Below, one piece after another: positions 25,810-34,547 of a stretch of DNA of 64,000 nt. How positions within the stretch are numbered: the first letter of the stretch is position 1; every line of letters begins with the position of its first letter. Position numbers and translations under genes: made by a program. The notes below the pieces were generated by a model. The model saw only the letters and a list, made by a program, of their open reading frames with translations. It did not search any database and was not told the origin of the DNA. The stretch spans positions 2,824,501 to 2,888,500 of the forward strand of contig AP025573.1 in NCBI GenBank assembly GCA_022845895.1, in the 5' to 3' direction. Source of the DNA: Lachnospiraceae bacterium (GTDB lineage: Bacteria; Bacillota; Clostridia; Lachnospirales; Lachnospiraceae).

Positions 25810-27655
25810 CGCCAATCTCCCTGTCATTCATTTCTTCCATGCTGAAGATATGTCCCTGTTCCAGAACTTTTTTATTTTCCTCTGTATACAAAACTGCCGG
25901 AAGGCGAATGAAAACCGTGGTACCCTCGTCCGGCTCGCTTTCGATAGCAAGGCCATACTCTTTTCCAAAGAGAATCTGGATACGGTTATTGACATTCACA
26001 AGTCCGACTCCGGAGCCATGTTTGTGAACCCGCTCACTGTCTGTCAGGACAAGCTCCGCTTCCTCCCTGGTCATGCCCATTCCATTGTCTGTCACAGCAA
26101 GAATCAGATCGCTGCCCTCCAGCCTGCCGGTCACCGTGATTTCCCCGCAGTCATCCATGCCGCTGACCCCATAGTTAATGGCATTTTCCAGTATCGGCTG
26201 CAAGATCAGCTTTACCGTACAATATCCATAGATGGCCGGATCCACATGAAATGATATGGAAAAAGTATTCTTATAACGAATCTTCTGTATATTCATATAG
26301 CTCTGTGCATGCTGCAGCTCATCCTTCACAGTGATTACCGTACTTCCTTTGGAGAGGCTGATGCGGAAGAGCTTCGCCAGCTGCGAAAGCATGAATACCG
26401 CTTCATTGTTCCGCTCCCCTTCCACCATCCATACGATCGACTCTAATGTATTATATAGAAAGTGAGGATTAATCTGGCTCTGCAGCGCATCAAGCTCGCT
26501 TTTCCTCCGTTCATTCTGCTCCAGGACAATCTTCTTCATAAGTGTGTCGATCTGCTCATACGAACGCTGTATCGAGTGGCCGAGATGCCGGATCTCAAGC
26601 GACCCGCCTATGTAGATTTCCGGCGTTTCCCCTGCCTCATATCCTTTGACCGAATCGTCAAGCTTTAAGATAGGGCTGGAAATCCTGACGGAAACGACAC
26701 GGTTGATCACTACCAGCATCATGGCCATGAGGAGCACTAAGATGGCAATAAAATACCGGATACTGACCGTTCCGTGGGTGAACGTGGCATTCGGAATTAC
26801 ACCCACCAGCTTCCACCCGGTATAGCTGATCGTATTGACCACGACCTTACGGGATTCGCCTTCAAAACGTTCGTCATAGACGCCATCCTTGTAACCGGCA
26901 GCTGCTTTGCTGTTTTCATTGTATATCCCGTCGCTGATCTGTATCTGCCGCGGATGGTAGATGATCTGCCCGCTGCTGTCGCACAGATAATAATATTGTT
27001 CCGTATTAAGCGTATTGATCTGTTTCATCATACGTGAAATGCTGGAATAATCCATATCTACAAGCAGAACGCCCATCTGAGACACTCCATTGCCTGTCAG
27101 CTCCACGACACGGCTTAGAGATATGACCCAATAATAACGGAAGGTACCGTCATCAAACAGGTTCTGGATATGAGGGGTGGAAAAATGTACATTCTCCATC
27201 TCTTCCATCGCCTGCTTATACCAGTCCTGCCTTGTCACATCGGGATCCTCCTTCTGTGCCGCAACCGGTTCCGCCATCCGCAGACTCCCATGGTTGTTAT
27301 AGATTGCAATGCTCCTTAAGTTGTCCCTGTTTGCCTCATATAGAAGATTCATCTTGGTCTGGATATCCTGATCCTGGCTTGCAAAATCATTTTCTTTTAT
27401 GACATTATAATACGCAGCATCTGATATCTGCCTCATGCTGACAAGATAGTCCTCCAGATTTTCCCCTGTCTGTTCCATCAGCTTCTGTGTACTTTGTACT
27501 GTCTCCTGCCTGGATAAATTGGAGAATCTGATGTACATGACAATTCCAAGGACCATCATCAGAGAGAGCGAAATCAGGGAAAATGCAATCATAATCGTAG
27601 ACTGGATCTCTCTCGGCTTTACTTTATTCAAACGCCTGAAATATTTATCTTTCAC
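25799..27655 (-). CDS. YesM-family sensor histidine kinase
   Basis: 618 residues. TM1 is near 24-44, a long extracytoplasmic sensing region (about 45-290) looks like a double-Cache domain, and TM2 is at 297-317. A HAMP-like linker follows, then the His_kinase domain (LDALQSQINPHFLYNT, His 398) and an ATPase domain with NAINYG, VTDNGMGM and GSGVGLVNV. The gene start overlaps the YesN stop by 4 bp. Known: YesM/YesN pairs control carbohydrate uptake in Firmicutes. The extracellular domain may dock with one or both binding proteins encoded immediately downstream. Confidence 0.92.
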   Translation of the reverse strand: MKDKYFRRLNKVKPREIQSTIMIAFSLISLSLMMVLGIVMYIRFSNLSRQETVQSTQKLMEQTGENLEDYLVSMRQISDAAYYNVIKENDFASQDQDIQTKMNLLYEANRDNLRSIAIYNNHGSLRMAEPVAAQKEDPDVTRQDWYKQAMEEMENVHFSTPHIQNLFDDGTFRYYWVISLSRVVELTGNGVSQMGVLLVDMDYSSISRMMKQINTLNTEQYYYLCDSSGQIIYHPRQIQISDGIYNENSKAAAGYKDGVYDERFEGESRKVVVNTISYTGWKLVGVIPNATFTHGTVSIRYFIAILVLLMAMMLVVINRVVSVRISSPILKLDDSVKGYEAGETPEIYIGGSLEIRHLGHSIQRSYEQIDTLMKKIVLEQNERRKSELDALQSQINPHFLYNTLESIVWMVEGERNNEAVFMLSQLAKLFRISLSKGSTVITVKDELQHAQSYMNIQKIRYKNTFSISFHVDPAIYGYCTVKLILQPILENAINYGVSGMDDCGEITVTGRLEGSDLILAVTDNGMGMTREEAELVLTDSERVHKHGSGVGLVNVNNRIQILFGKEYGLAIESEPDEGTTVFIRLPAVLYTEENKKVLEQGHIFSMEEMNDREIGDEE

Positions 27656-29256
27656 TTCTTCGTATGCTCCACTCTGTATTTGGACGGGGATACGCCAAAC
27701 TGTCTTTTAAATACATAACTAAAATAATTCGGATCCGTATAGCCCACATTCTTAGCGATAATGTAATTCTTTTCGTCTGTTTCTATCAGCTGGCGGGATG
27801 CCTGTTCCATACGATATTCCGTCAGATAACCGATGAACGAATTCCCGGTCTCCTTTTTGAAAATGGTGGAAAAGTAAGAATTTGACACGCCCAGAATCTT
27901 ACAGATGCTGTCCAGTGACAGTTCCTCATCCGCATAGTTGCTATGGACATGCTCCTTTGCCTTGCTCACGAATGATTGCGTGGAACTGCTCCGGGCACTC
28001 ACCAGCCTGTCCCTAAAAGAAAGGCTCATCTTGGTGAGCCATCTCCCCATCACATCCGGTTCCAGATCGAGGAGTCGGCTGTACAGCTTCCTCATATCGC
28101 CAAGGCAGTCTTCCACATCCAGATTATTATTCGTTGCAAATTTGTATAATCCGCTGACCAGCTCCATAATCGCAATATGGTACTGCTGAAGGGATTTTGC
28201 CGAGACAGATAAATGCTCCAGATACGCGCCTGCGGCTTCGGTTATCTCCTGTGCCGGGCTGAGCCTAATCGCCTTAAAGAGGTTCGACAGCTTCCCATCG
28301 GTCATCGGTCCGGATCTGCCGATTTCCCGCGGAGCAACCTCTTTAATATTGATTGCCTTTGGCGCTCCATATATCACCCGGTACGAGACGGCCTCTCTTG
28401 CGCTGTCATAGGATAGCGGCAGATCCAGGATATTCTCGCATACCCGGCCGATACCCACCGTGACGACAGCTCCGATGATGCGCTCGGCATACCGGCAGAA
28501 CCTGTCGCATTCATCCGTCAGCTCTGAAGCCTTTTTTTCGTCTTTCATCTGTACAATCAGGACCGTATTCCCGAGATAAGAGATGCATTTTGCCTGCCAC
28601 TTCTTCCCCAGGTACTCCTCCGCCTGCTTCTGGACCGCGGTGGATAACAACAGGGGGTTCATATGCTCCGGCACATGGCTCGGCGAGGTATAGATTACAA
28701 GACAGCCAAAGAAAGGCCCGGAAAAAGCAATCTGGTAATCCGAGAGATACTTCGGAAGCTCTGCTTCTGTGATTCTCCCCTCGATCAGCGTGGAATAGAA
28801 GTTCGCCTGTAGAAGGGGCAGGGACTCCAGATAATATTTCTGCAACGTCTCCACGTTCCGTTTTTCACTGATTTCCTGATTCAGCTTCTCTTTCATCTGT
28901 ATAAATACATTGGTCAGCTCCACGGAATTCACCGGTTTGAGCACATATTCCTCAACCTCCAGATGTACCGCTTCTTTCGCATATTCGAATTCATCAAAGC
29001 CCGTAAAGAGCAGTATCTTAGTCGCGGGCCATTCCGCTTTGATGTGTTTGCACAGCTCCAGGCCATCCATATAAGGCATCTTGATATCTGTCATAACGAC
29101 ATCTGGCTGGAATTCCTCCACCATCTCTAGCGCCTTCACCCCGTTATTGGCATATCCGATGACGGAAAAGCCGAGCCATTCCCAATTTATCTTCTTTATG
29201 ATTACCTGGATGACTTCTTCCTCGTCATCCACCAAAAGCACTGTATATGTGTTCAT
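27652..29256 (-). CDS. YesN-family response regulator with AraC-type DNA-binding domain
   Basis: 534 residues. The receiver (1-120) has DDEEE, phospho-Asp in VVMTDIKMPYMDG near 55 and Lys in VLKPV. A long linker domain (about 150-420) precedes two AraC helix-turn-helix motifs (LDSICKILGVSNSYFSTIFKK and IAKNVGYTDPNYFSYVFKR). It is the first gene of the sensory operon. The mgl genes encoded upstream on the same strand are the natural target, separated by a terminator at 29349-29375. No binding site could be assigned by eye. Confidence 0.93.
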   Translation of the reverse strand: MNTYTVLLVDDEEEVIQVIIKKINWEWLGFSVIGYANNGVKALEMVEEFQPDVVMTDIKMPYMDGLELCKHIKAEWPATKILLFTGFDEFEYAKEAVHLEVEEYVLKPVNSVELTNVFIQMKEKLNQEISEKRNVETLQKYYLESLPLLQANFYSTLIEGRITEAELPKYLSDYQIAFSGPFFGCLVIYTSPSHVPEHMNPLLLSTAVQKQAEEYLGKKWQAKCISYLGNTVLIVQMKDEKKASELTDECDRFCRYAERIIGAVVTVGIGRVCENILDLPLSYDSAREAVSYRVIYGAPKAINIKEVAPREIGRSGPMTDGKLSNLFKAIRLSPAQEITEAAGAYLEHLSVSAKSLQQYHIAIMELVSGLYKFATNNNLDVEDCLGDMRKLYSRLLDLEPDVMGRWLTKMSLSFRDRLVSARSSSTQSFVSKAKEHVHSNYADEELSLDSICKILGVSNSYFSTIFKKETGNSFIGYLTEYRMEQASRQLIETDEKNYIIAKNVGYTDPNYFSYVFKRQFGVSPSKYRVEHTKK

Positions 29257-29348
29257 CTTTTTCTCCGTAAGCGTGTACGTGTGACTTCATTCATTATACC
29301 AAACAGACCTATAACTGTAAATAGCGGCGCTCTCCCCCCAGGCAATAC

Positions 29349-29375
29349 GAAAAGAGCCAGAACGATGTCTGGCTC
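29349..29375 (-). terminator. Rho-independent terminator of the mgl operon
   Basis: GAGCCAGA, six-base loop, TCTGGCTC (29354-29375), followed on the minus strand by TTTTCG. It lies 20 bp after the mglC stop and before yesN, separating the transporter from the sensory operon. Confidence 0.75.
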
Positions 29376-29394
29376 TCTCGGAAACATTATCAGA

Positions 29395-31056
29395 TTATTT
29401 TTTCTGGACATATTTGAGACAGTCAAGTGTTACTGCCACCAGAATGATGATACCGGAAAATACGAACTGAAGGTTCGTATCAATTCCAAGGATGGTAAGA
29501 GAATAGGTAAGGGCGGTGAAGATACATACACCGACTACCACACCTGATATCTTACCGATACCGCCGGTAAAGGATACGCCGCCTACTACGCAGGCCGCGA
29601 TGGCATCCATCTCCCAGCCCTGTCCATAGGCTGCGGAACCGGAGCCGACCATTCTCGCACATTCCAGCCAGGAGCCAAATCCATAGAGGATTCCTGCCAG
29701 TACAAATGCGCCTACTGTTACAGCAAATACGGAAATTCCTGACACTGCTGCCGCCTCCGGATTTCCTCCGACTGCATACAGGTTCTTTCCGAATGTCGTC
29801 TTATTCCAGATGAACCATATGATTGCGATGGCTGCCACTGCCCATAATATGATCGTCGGGAAACTGTTCACCTTTGGTATGATCATATTCGGAATCGTCG
29901 GTTCAATCGCACCGAATGACACGCCCTTTGTCGCATATGTAACAAGTCCGAAGATGACAAGCATGTTTGCCATAGTCGAGATAAAAGGATGCATCTTGAA
30001 TTTGGCGGTAAAGAAGCCTGCAATTGACGTAAAGAAGGTACACAACACGATACACACTACGAGCGCTAAGATGACTCTCACACCGAGCGGCATATCTGTA
30101 AAGTCAAATATGTGGCCGAACACGGCACCTGTGTTGATTCCCTGATGCATAATTATCGTGGCGGTCGTCATCCCCATACCGACCATACGGCCGATAGACA
30201 GGTCGGTACCTGTAAGGAGTATCAGCCCTGCAACTCCCAGGGCAAGGAACATTCTCGGCGAAGCCTGCTGCAGAATATTCAATACGTTATTATACGTAAG
30301 CAGCGGAGAATGTTTGATGATTGGTGTTATGATACACAGCATGATAAATATCAAAATAATGGCAATATACAATCCGTTCTGCAGCAAAAATGACCTGCGG
30401 TTGAATGTATACTTGTAATTCTCCCATTTCTGTGCCCTTGTCTCCATAAATGTAAACTTCGACATACGGAGCAGGTCAATCAGATGATATTCATATGCAT
30501 AAGCTGCATGTCTTCTGTCCTTTACCTCCTGAAGCCCTTTCTGCATCTGTATCTTGGCATCAAACAAGAGGTTCTTATGCACGTATTTCTCGTCTTTGAT
30601 TTCCTGATGATCGGAAAGTTTAGACAGATTCTGCTGGTGCTCTTTTTCCAGCTCTGCAATTTTCTGCCGGTATTTTTCCTTTACGAGCTCTTTTTCCTGC
30701 TCGCAGCTTTCTTTGACCGGCTGATAATATTCTTTGTCAAAATGAGCCTTGAGATAACCTTCTGCATCTGCAATCAACTTTGCTATCTCATCTTTGTTTC
30801 TTACTTCTACTTCTTTTGCCTTTTCCAGTCCGGCACGAAGCTGTGCGATCCGGTCTTCCTTCTCGCCTTTTGTCAAGGTACGGTCTCTCTTTAACCCATC
30901 AATACTGTTTTGAAGGGAGATAACCTTATCTGTACCTTCCACTCTGAGGCTGTCGATCTGTGCCTGAATCTTACCGACATAATCCTCGATTGGCTGACGC
31001 AGCTGTAATTCCTGTTCAGCCGTTAGAACTTTACTATTTCCTTTAGCCATATCCAT
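29395..31056 (-). CDS. mglC: Galactose/methylgalactoside ABC permease with a long N-terminal coiled coil
   Basis: 553 residues, against about 336 for E. coli MglC. Residues 1-215 are highly charged and heptad-like (for example EKEHQQNLSKLSDHQEIKDEK), a probable cytoplasmic coiled coil. The permease proper begins near 228 (LYIAIILIFIMLCIITPII) with the BPD_transp_2 signature regions GLILLTGTDLSIGRMVG, AVGGNPEAAAVSGI and AACVVGGVSFTGGIG. It forms the membrane channel with MglA and receives sugar from MglB. Start 31056 follows GGGAG; an ATG six bases further in is possible. It lies 12 bp after mglA and is the last mgl gene. What the extension does is unknown. Confidence 0.9.
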   Translation of the reverse strand: MDMAKGNSKVLTAEQELQLRQPIEDYVGKIQAQIDSLRVEGTDKVISLQNSIDGLKRDRTLTKGEKEDRIAQLRAGLEKAKEVEVRNKDEIAKLIADAEGYLKAHFDKEYYQPVKESCEQEKELVKEKYRQKIAELEKEHQQNLSKLSDHQEIKDEKYVHKNLLFDAKIQMQKGLQEVKDRRHAAYAYEYHLIDLLRMSKFTFMETRAQKWENYKYTFNRRSFLLQNGLYIAIILIFIMLCIITPIIKHSPLLTYNNVLNILQQASPRMFLALGVAGLILLTGTDLSIGRMVGMGMTTATIIMHQGINTGAVFGHIFDFTDMPLGVRVILALVVCIVLCTFFTSIAGFFTAKFKMHPFISTMANMLVIFGLVTYATKGVSFGAIEPTIPNMIIPKVNSFPTIILWAVAAIAIIWFIWNKTTFGKNLYAVGGNPEAAAVSGISVFAVTVGAFVLAGILYGFGSWLECARMVGSGSAAYGQGWEMDAIAACVVGGVSFTGGIGKISGVVVGVCIFTALTYSLTILGIDTNLQFVFSGIIILVAVTLDCLKYVQKK

Positions 31057-31068
31057 CCATCTCCCTCG

Positions 31069-32577
31069 TTATAGGTATTTTGCACTGAGTCTTAAAAGCT
31101 CTTCCTGATCTGTGTCTTTTGTATTCACAATTCCGGAGAGGCGTCCGTTCGACATCACGCCAATGCGGTTCGTGATTCCCAGAATCTCCGGCATTTCAGA
31201 CGATACGACGATGACCGTCTTTCCCTCTTTAGCCATCTTGATAATCAGCTCATAGATTTCATATTTTGCACCGACATCAATTCCCCGGGTAGGTTCATCC
31301 ATCATGAATACCTGCGGACTGCGCTCCAGCCATTTTCCGAAGATGACTTTCTGCTGATTGCCGCCGGAAAGGCTTGAAATCATGTCACTTGGCCCCATAC
31401 ATTTCGTATGCATCGTTTTAATCTCATCGGAAGTTGCCTTTATCATCTTCGTATCGGAAAGTGCCAGACCAGACTTATACTGATCCAGATTAGCAATCGT
31501 TGTATTAAATGTCAGATCGGCCTTGATGAAAAGCCCGTTCGCTTTCCGTTCCTCCGTAATCATGGCGAATCCATGGTCCATGGCTTCCCTGGCACTGTTA
31601 AAGTTCATCAGACGGTTCCTGAGATACACGCGTCCCGCCGCTCTCGTGCGGACACCGAAGATTGTCTCCAGAAGTTCCGTACGCCCCGCGCCTACAAGCC
31701 CATACAGCCCGAATATCTCCCCTTCCCTTACATCGAATGAGATGTCAGTCAAATGGGGCTCAAATTTTGTAGATAAATGCTGAATAGACAGAATCGGCTC
31801 CTTCGGTGTATTGTCGACCGGAGGGAACCTGTTTTCCAGAGAGCGCCCGACCATCGCTGCAATCAGCTCGTTCATATCTGTATCTTTGGCGCTCTTCGTC
31901 ATGACCAGGTCTCCATCCCGAAGTACGGATACGTCATCACAGATTCTGAAAATCTCATCCATCTTATGTGAGATGTAAATCAGGGCAATTCCCTGTTCCT
32001 TTAACATGTTCATCATCTCAAAGAGCTTTTCGACTTCCTGTACGGTCAGGGATGAAGTCGGCTCGTCAAGGACGATGACCTTTGAATTATAAGAGATTGC
32101 CTTGGCAATCTCGCACATCTGCCTTTGTGACACAGACATGTTGCGCATCGGCTGACTCAGGTTGACCGTCATGCCTAATTTCCGAAAGAGGTCTGACGCC
32201 TCCTTTTTCATTCTTCCCTCATCTATTACACCAGCCGAATTGACTGGATATCTCCCAAGAAACAAATTATCAACTACATTCCTTTCCAGACACTGGTTCA
32301 ATTCCTGATGAACCATCGCGATGCCGTTTTCAAGCGCATCTTTGGGTCCGGAAAAGCTTACTTCCTTTCCACAAAGGAAGATATCTCCCTCATCTTTCTG
32401 ATATGTACCAAAAAGACACTTCATCATCGTTGACTTACCGGCGCCGTTTTCACCCATAAGTCCCATGACACTTCCCCGCCTCACATCTAAGCTGATATGA
32501 TCCAGGACTCTGTTGCGGCCAAAGGACTTGCTCATACCGCGTATCGATAAGACTATGTCATCTTTCTTATCTGCCAT
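31069..32577 (-). CDS. mglA: Galactose/methylgalactoside ABC importer ATPase (two nucleotide-binding domains)
   Basis: About 502 residues, the family length. The first domain has GENGAGKST, MSVSQRQMCEIAKA and VIVLDEPTSSL. The second has the usual altered P-loop GLVGAGRTELLETIFG, an intact LSGGNQQKVIFGKWL signature and MDEPTRGID. This is the standard MglA/RbsA pattern. Two adjacent ATG codons exist; 32577 is spaced 7 bases from AGGAG. It is preceded by a stem-loop in the 124-bp gap after mglB, which would favour higher MglB than MglA levels. Confidence 0.95.
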   Translation of the reverse strand: MADKKDDIVLSIRGMSKSFGRNRVLDHISLDVRRGSVMGLMGENGAGKSTMMKCLFGTYQKDEGDIFLCGKEVSFSGPKDALENGIAMVHQELNQCLERNVVDNLFLGRYPVNSAGVIDEGRMKKEASDLFRKLGMTVNLSQPMRNMSVSQRQMCEIAKAISYNSKVIVLDEPTSSLTVQEVEKLFEMMNMLKEQGIALIYISHKMDEIFRICDDVSVLRDGDLVMTKSAKDTDMNELIAAMVGRSLENRFPPVDNTPKEPILSIQHLSTKFEPHLTDISFDVREGEIFGLYGLVGAGRTELLETIFGVRTRAAGRVYLRNRLMNFNSAREAMDHGFAMITEERKANGLFIKADLTFNTTIANLDQYKSGLALSDTKMIKATSDEIKTMHTKCMGPSDMISSLSGGNQQKVIFGKWLERSPQVFMMDEPTRGIDVGAKYEIYELIIKMAKEGKTVIVVSSEMPEILGITNRIGVMSNGRLSGIVNTKDTDQEELLRLSAKYL

Positions 32578-32647
32578 CATTTTACTCCTGTCCTGTATAC
32601 GTATATTGATATTAACGTGTTTCCCTGCAGTTTCGAGATAAACTTTC

Positions 32648-32667
32648 GGGGAGAATTCCTTCTCCCC
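32648..32667 (-). other. mglB-mglA intergenic stem-loop
   Basis: GGGGAGAA, four-base loop, TTCTCCCC. There is no T-run, so this is probably an mRNA-stabilising or partial-attenuation stem-loop after the binding-protein gene, as is common in ABC sugar operons. Confidence 0.5.
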
Positions 32668-32701
32668 AATCGTCTGCTTATTTTAATTTTACTGACTGCT
32701 T

Positions 32702-33982
32702 CTACTGAAGTAATGATGTGTAGGAAGCCGCATTGTCTGTCTTAACCATGTTGATAGCGAATGCATCATACTGATTCGGATTTCCAAGACGGTTCGTAAT
32801 GTTGGACTCTGTCTGTCCGTCACCGCCGATATACTCGACATCAAGGTTCATGAGCTTGTCATATCCCTGCAGAAGCGGCTGATATGTTGAGCTTAAGAAG
32901 TTATCGGATGCGTTGTAGATGTTAAGCCATACTTTCTTTGTAGCACTCTTGCTTTCATCCAGCTGGTTTGATACAGGCTCATAGAGCTTGGTAGAGTCTG
33001 TGAAATCTTGATAGTTGTCAGCTGTAACCGCAACATTAAGTGCATAGTAGGAACGTTCTTCTTCATTATATGTATATACATCATCCGTCAGGACGTTGCC
33101 TGCGTCGTCAGCTGTTCCGATACCTGTGTCGATGTCTACGCCGTCAAGAGCGTTACGAAGAACGCGAAGGGTCAGATATGCCTGTACGTCTGCATGCTGG
33201 CTGATCGTTCCGCCGTAGCCTTCTGCGATTGCTGCCACTGCATCACTGTTGGCATCATAACCGAATGTCGGAACCTTGTTGTCCTTGGACCATGCGTTGA
33301 ACATGGACATGCCCATACCGTCATTGTTAGAGGCAACGATATCTATTGCATCGCCGAAAGAAGAGCTCCATGTGCCGATTGCGTTTCCTGCTGTCGCTGC
33401 ATCCCATGTAGCTCCTGCTGAGTTCTTCATCTCCTGGGAAGCATATTCTCTGACTTTGTAAGTCTTTCCGCCTACTTCAAGTGTTCCGTCCTGTACGATA
33501 GAGGAAGAGCCGTCTGCATTTGTACCGACCGGCTCACTGTTGATCTCTCCGTCTTTCTCAACGCCTGTACCAAGTGCTTTACGGACACCTCTTGTACGTG
33601 CGATAGAGTCATTATGTCCGATATCGCCGATAGCAAGGACATAGCCAATCGTTCCGTCACCATTGCGGTCAATCTTATCGATGTTTTTCTCGATGTAGTC
33701 TTTTACCATCGTGCCCTGGAGTTCTGCACCCTGGTTCGCATCAAATCCAACATAATAGGTATCTTTGTTGAAATTCAAAGCCGTCATATCCAGCTCTCCT
33801 GTAGAACTGTTGGAAGGCTGGCGGTTAAACCATACGAGCGGTTTATCTTTATTAGCCACCTCTCCGCCTGAACTTTCTTTTGATGATGAATCTTTCTTGT
33901 CAGATCCTCCCGATCCACCACATGCCGTCAGTGAAACTGCAAGCAGTGCTGCCATTGCCACCATAGCTGCTTTTCTTTTCAT
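32702..33982 (-). CDS. mglB: Circularly permuted galactose/glucose-binding lipoprotein of the mgl transporter
   Basis: 426 residues. ATG 33982 is chosen for AAAGGAGAA upstream and the signal peptide MKRKAAMVAMAALLAVSLTA with lipid-anchor Cys 21. After a Ser/Gly/Lys linker, the sequence begins with what is the middle of MglB: KPLVWFNRQPS, TYYVGFDANQGAELQG, Ca2+ loop DRNGDGTIG, GHNDSIART. It continues through Trp in ATWDAAT, SNNDGMGM and GYDANSD to the normal C-terminal motif, here NVAVTADNYQDF. After a 15-20 residue linker it ends with the MglB N-terminus (WLNIYNASDNFLSS, AFAINMVKTDNA). Nearly all known sugar contacts are kept. The adjacent mglA and mglC make it the transport receptor for galactose or glucose. 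Confidence 0.88.
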   Translation of the reverse strand: MKRKAAMVAMAALLAVSLTACGGSGGSDKKDSSSKESSGGEVANKDKPLVWFNRQPSNSSTGELDMTALNFNKDTYYVGFDANQGAELQGTMVKDYIEKNIDKIDRNGDGTIGYVLAIGDIGHNDSIARTRGVRKALGTGVEKDGEINSEPVGTNADGSSSIVQDGTLEVGGKTYKVREYASQEMKNSAGATWDAATAGNAIGTWSSSFGDAIDIVASNNDGMGMSMFNAWSKDNKVPTFGYDANSDAVAAIAEGYGGTISQHADVQAYLTLRVLRNALDGVDIDTGIGTADDAGNVLTDDVYTYNEEERSYYALNVAVTADNYQDFTDSTKLYEPVSNQLDESKSATKKVWLNIYNASDNFLSSTYQPLLQGYDKLMNLDVEYIGGDGQTESNITNRLGNPNQYDAFAINMVKTDNAASYTSLLQ

Positions 33983-34246
33983 AATACAATTCTCCTTTCT
34001 TCCCGCACATTTTATCTGTGCTCTTTGTTGATATGTACAGCTTATCCTATATGGCTTTCGGAGAACATAGAATATTTTTTCATTATCATTGAAATTTTTT
34101 AGGTGCTTTTGGTCATATCTTACAATCATGGCTTTCAGCTGTCATTGCTTCATCTTGGACCCCAAGATTCTTCCAGTTGCCTATCACAATCTTTTTTGTC
34201 CATCGCATCTCCCTACCATATAAACCGTTTAGCACCGTTTCTGATC

Positions 34247-34286
34247 AGAAAAGGCAGCGGAGGGGCTGTCGCCCATTCCACTGCCT
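34247..34286 (-). terminator. Rho-independent terminator in a gene-poor stretch
   Basis: AGGCAG (34252-34257) pairs with CTGCCT (34281-34286), with an inner GGGC-TGTC-GCCC stem, followed on the minus strand by TTTTCT. No intact gene ends here. It probably belonged to the decayed minus-strand gene whose remnant lies just upstream (34318-34547). Confidence 0.6.
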
Positions 34287-34317
34287 GGAAATAGCATTAC
34301 TTATCTGTCTTCTTTTT

Positions 34318-34547
34318 CTATACAAGCGCAGCGATAGCGGACAGCTCTCTGAGCGGGAACCCGTTCTGATGCCGAGACGCTGAACTCTCCGTGGAGGTAG
34401 CCTTGTCAATACAGATATTCTTAACTTCTGTCGATGCAAAAGGGCCGTCCATACCCTGCACATAGACCGCATCTCATTCGCAAAAAGATTCCATACTGGA
34501 ATACAATGTAAGGCTCCGGCTGACTTACATCCGTCCCCAACCCGTAC
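34318..34547 (-). other. Probable decayed coding remnant, family unknown
   Basis: The space between mglB and the next recognisable remnant holds no intact gene. On the minus strand an open stretch of about 50 codons (roughly 34318-34470; contains YVQGMDGPFASTEVKN and SRHQNGFPLREL) reads like protein, ends in TAG and is followed by a terminator. It has a stop just upstream and no start or ribosome site, so it looks like a broken 3' end. The family was not recognised. From 33983 to 34246, apart from the mglB leader, nothing was identified. Confidence 0.35.

Noticed and set aside
24835..34129. Start of the mglB frame 147 bp further upstream (34129)
   Set aside because: The extra N-terminal residues lack a ribosome site and would bury the signal peptide; ATG 33982 has AAAGGAGAA and begins a classic lipoprotein signal.
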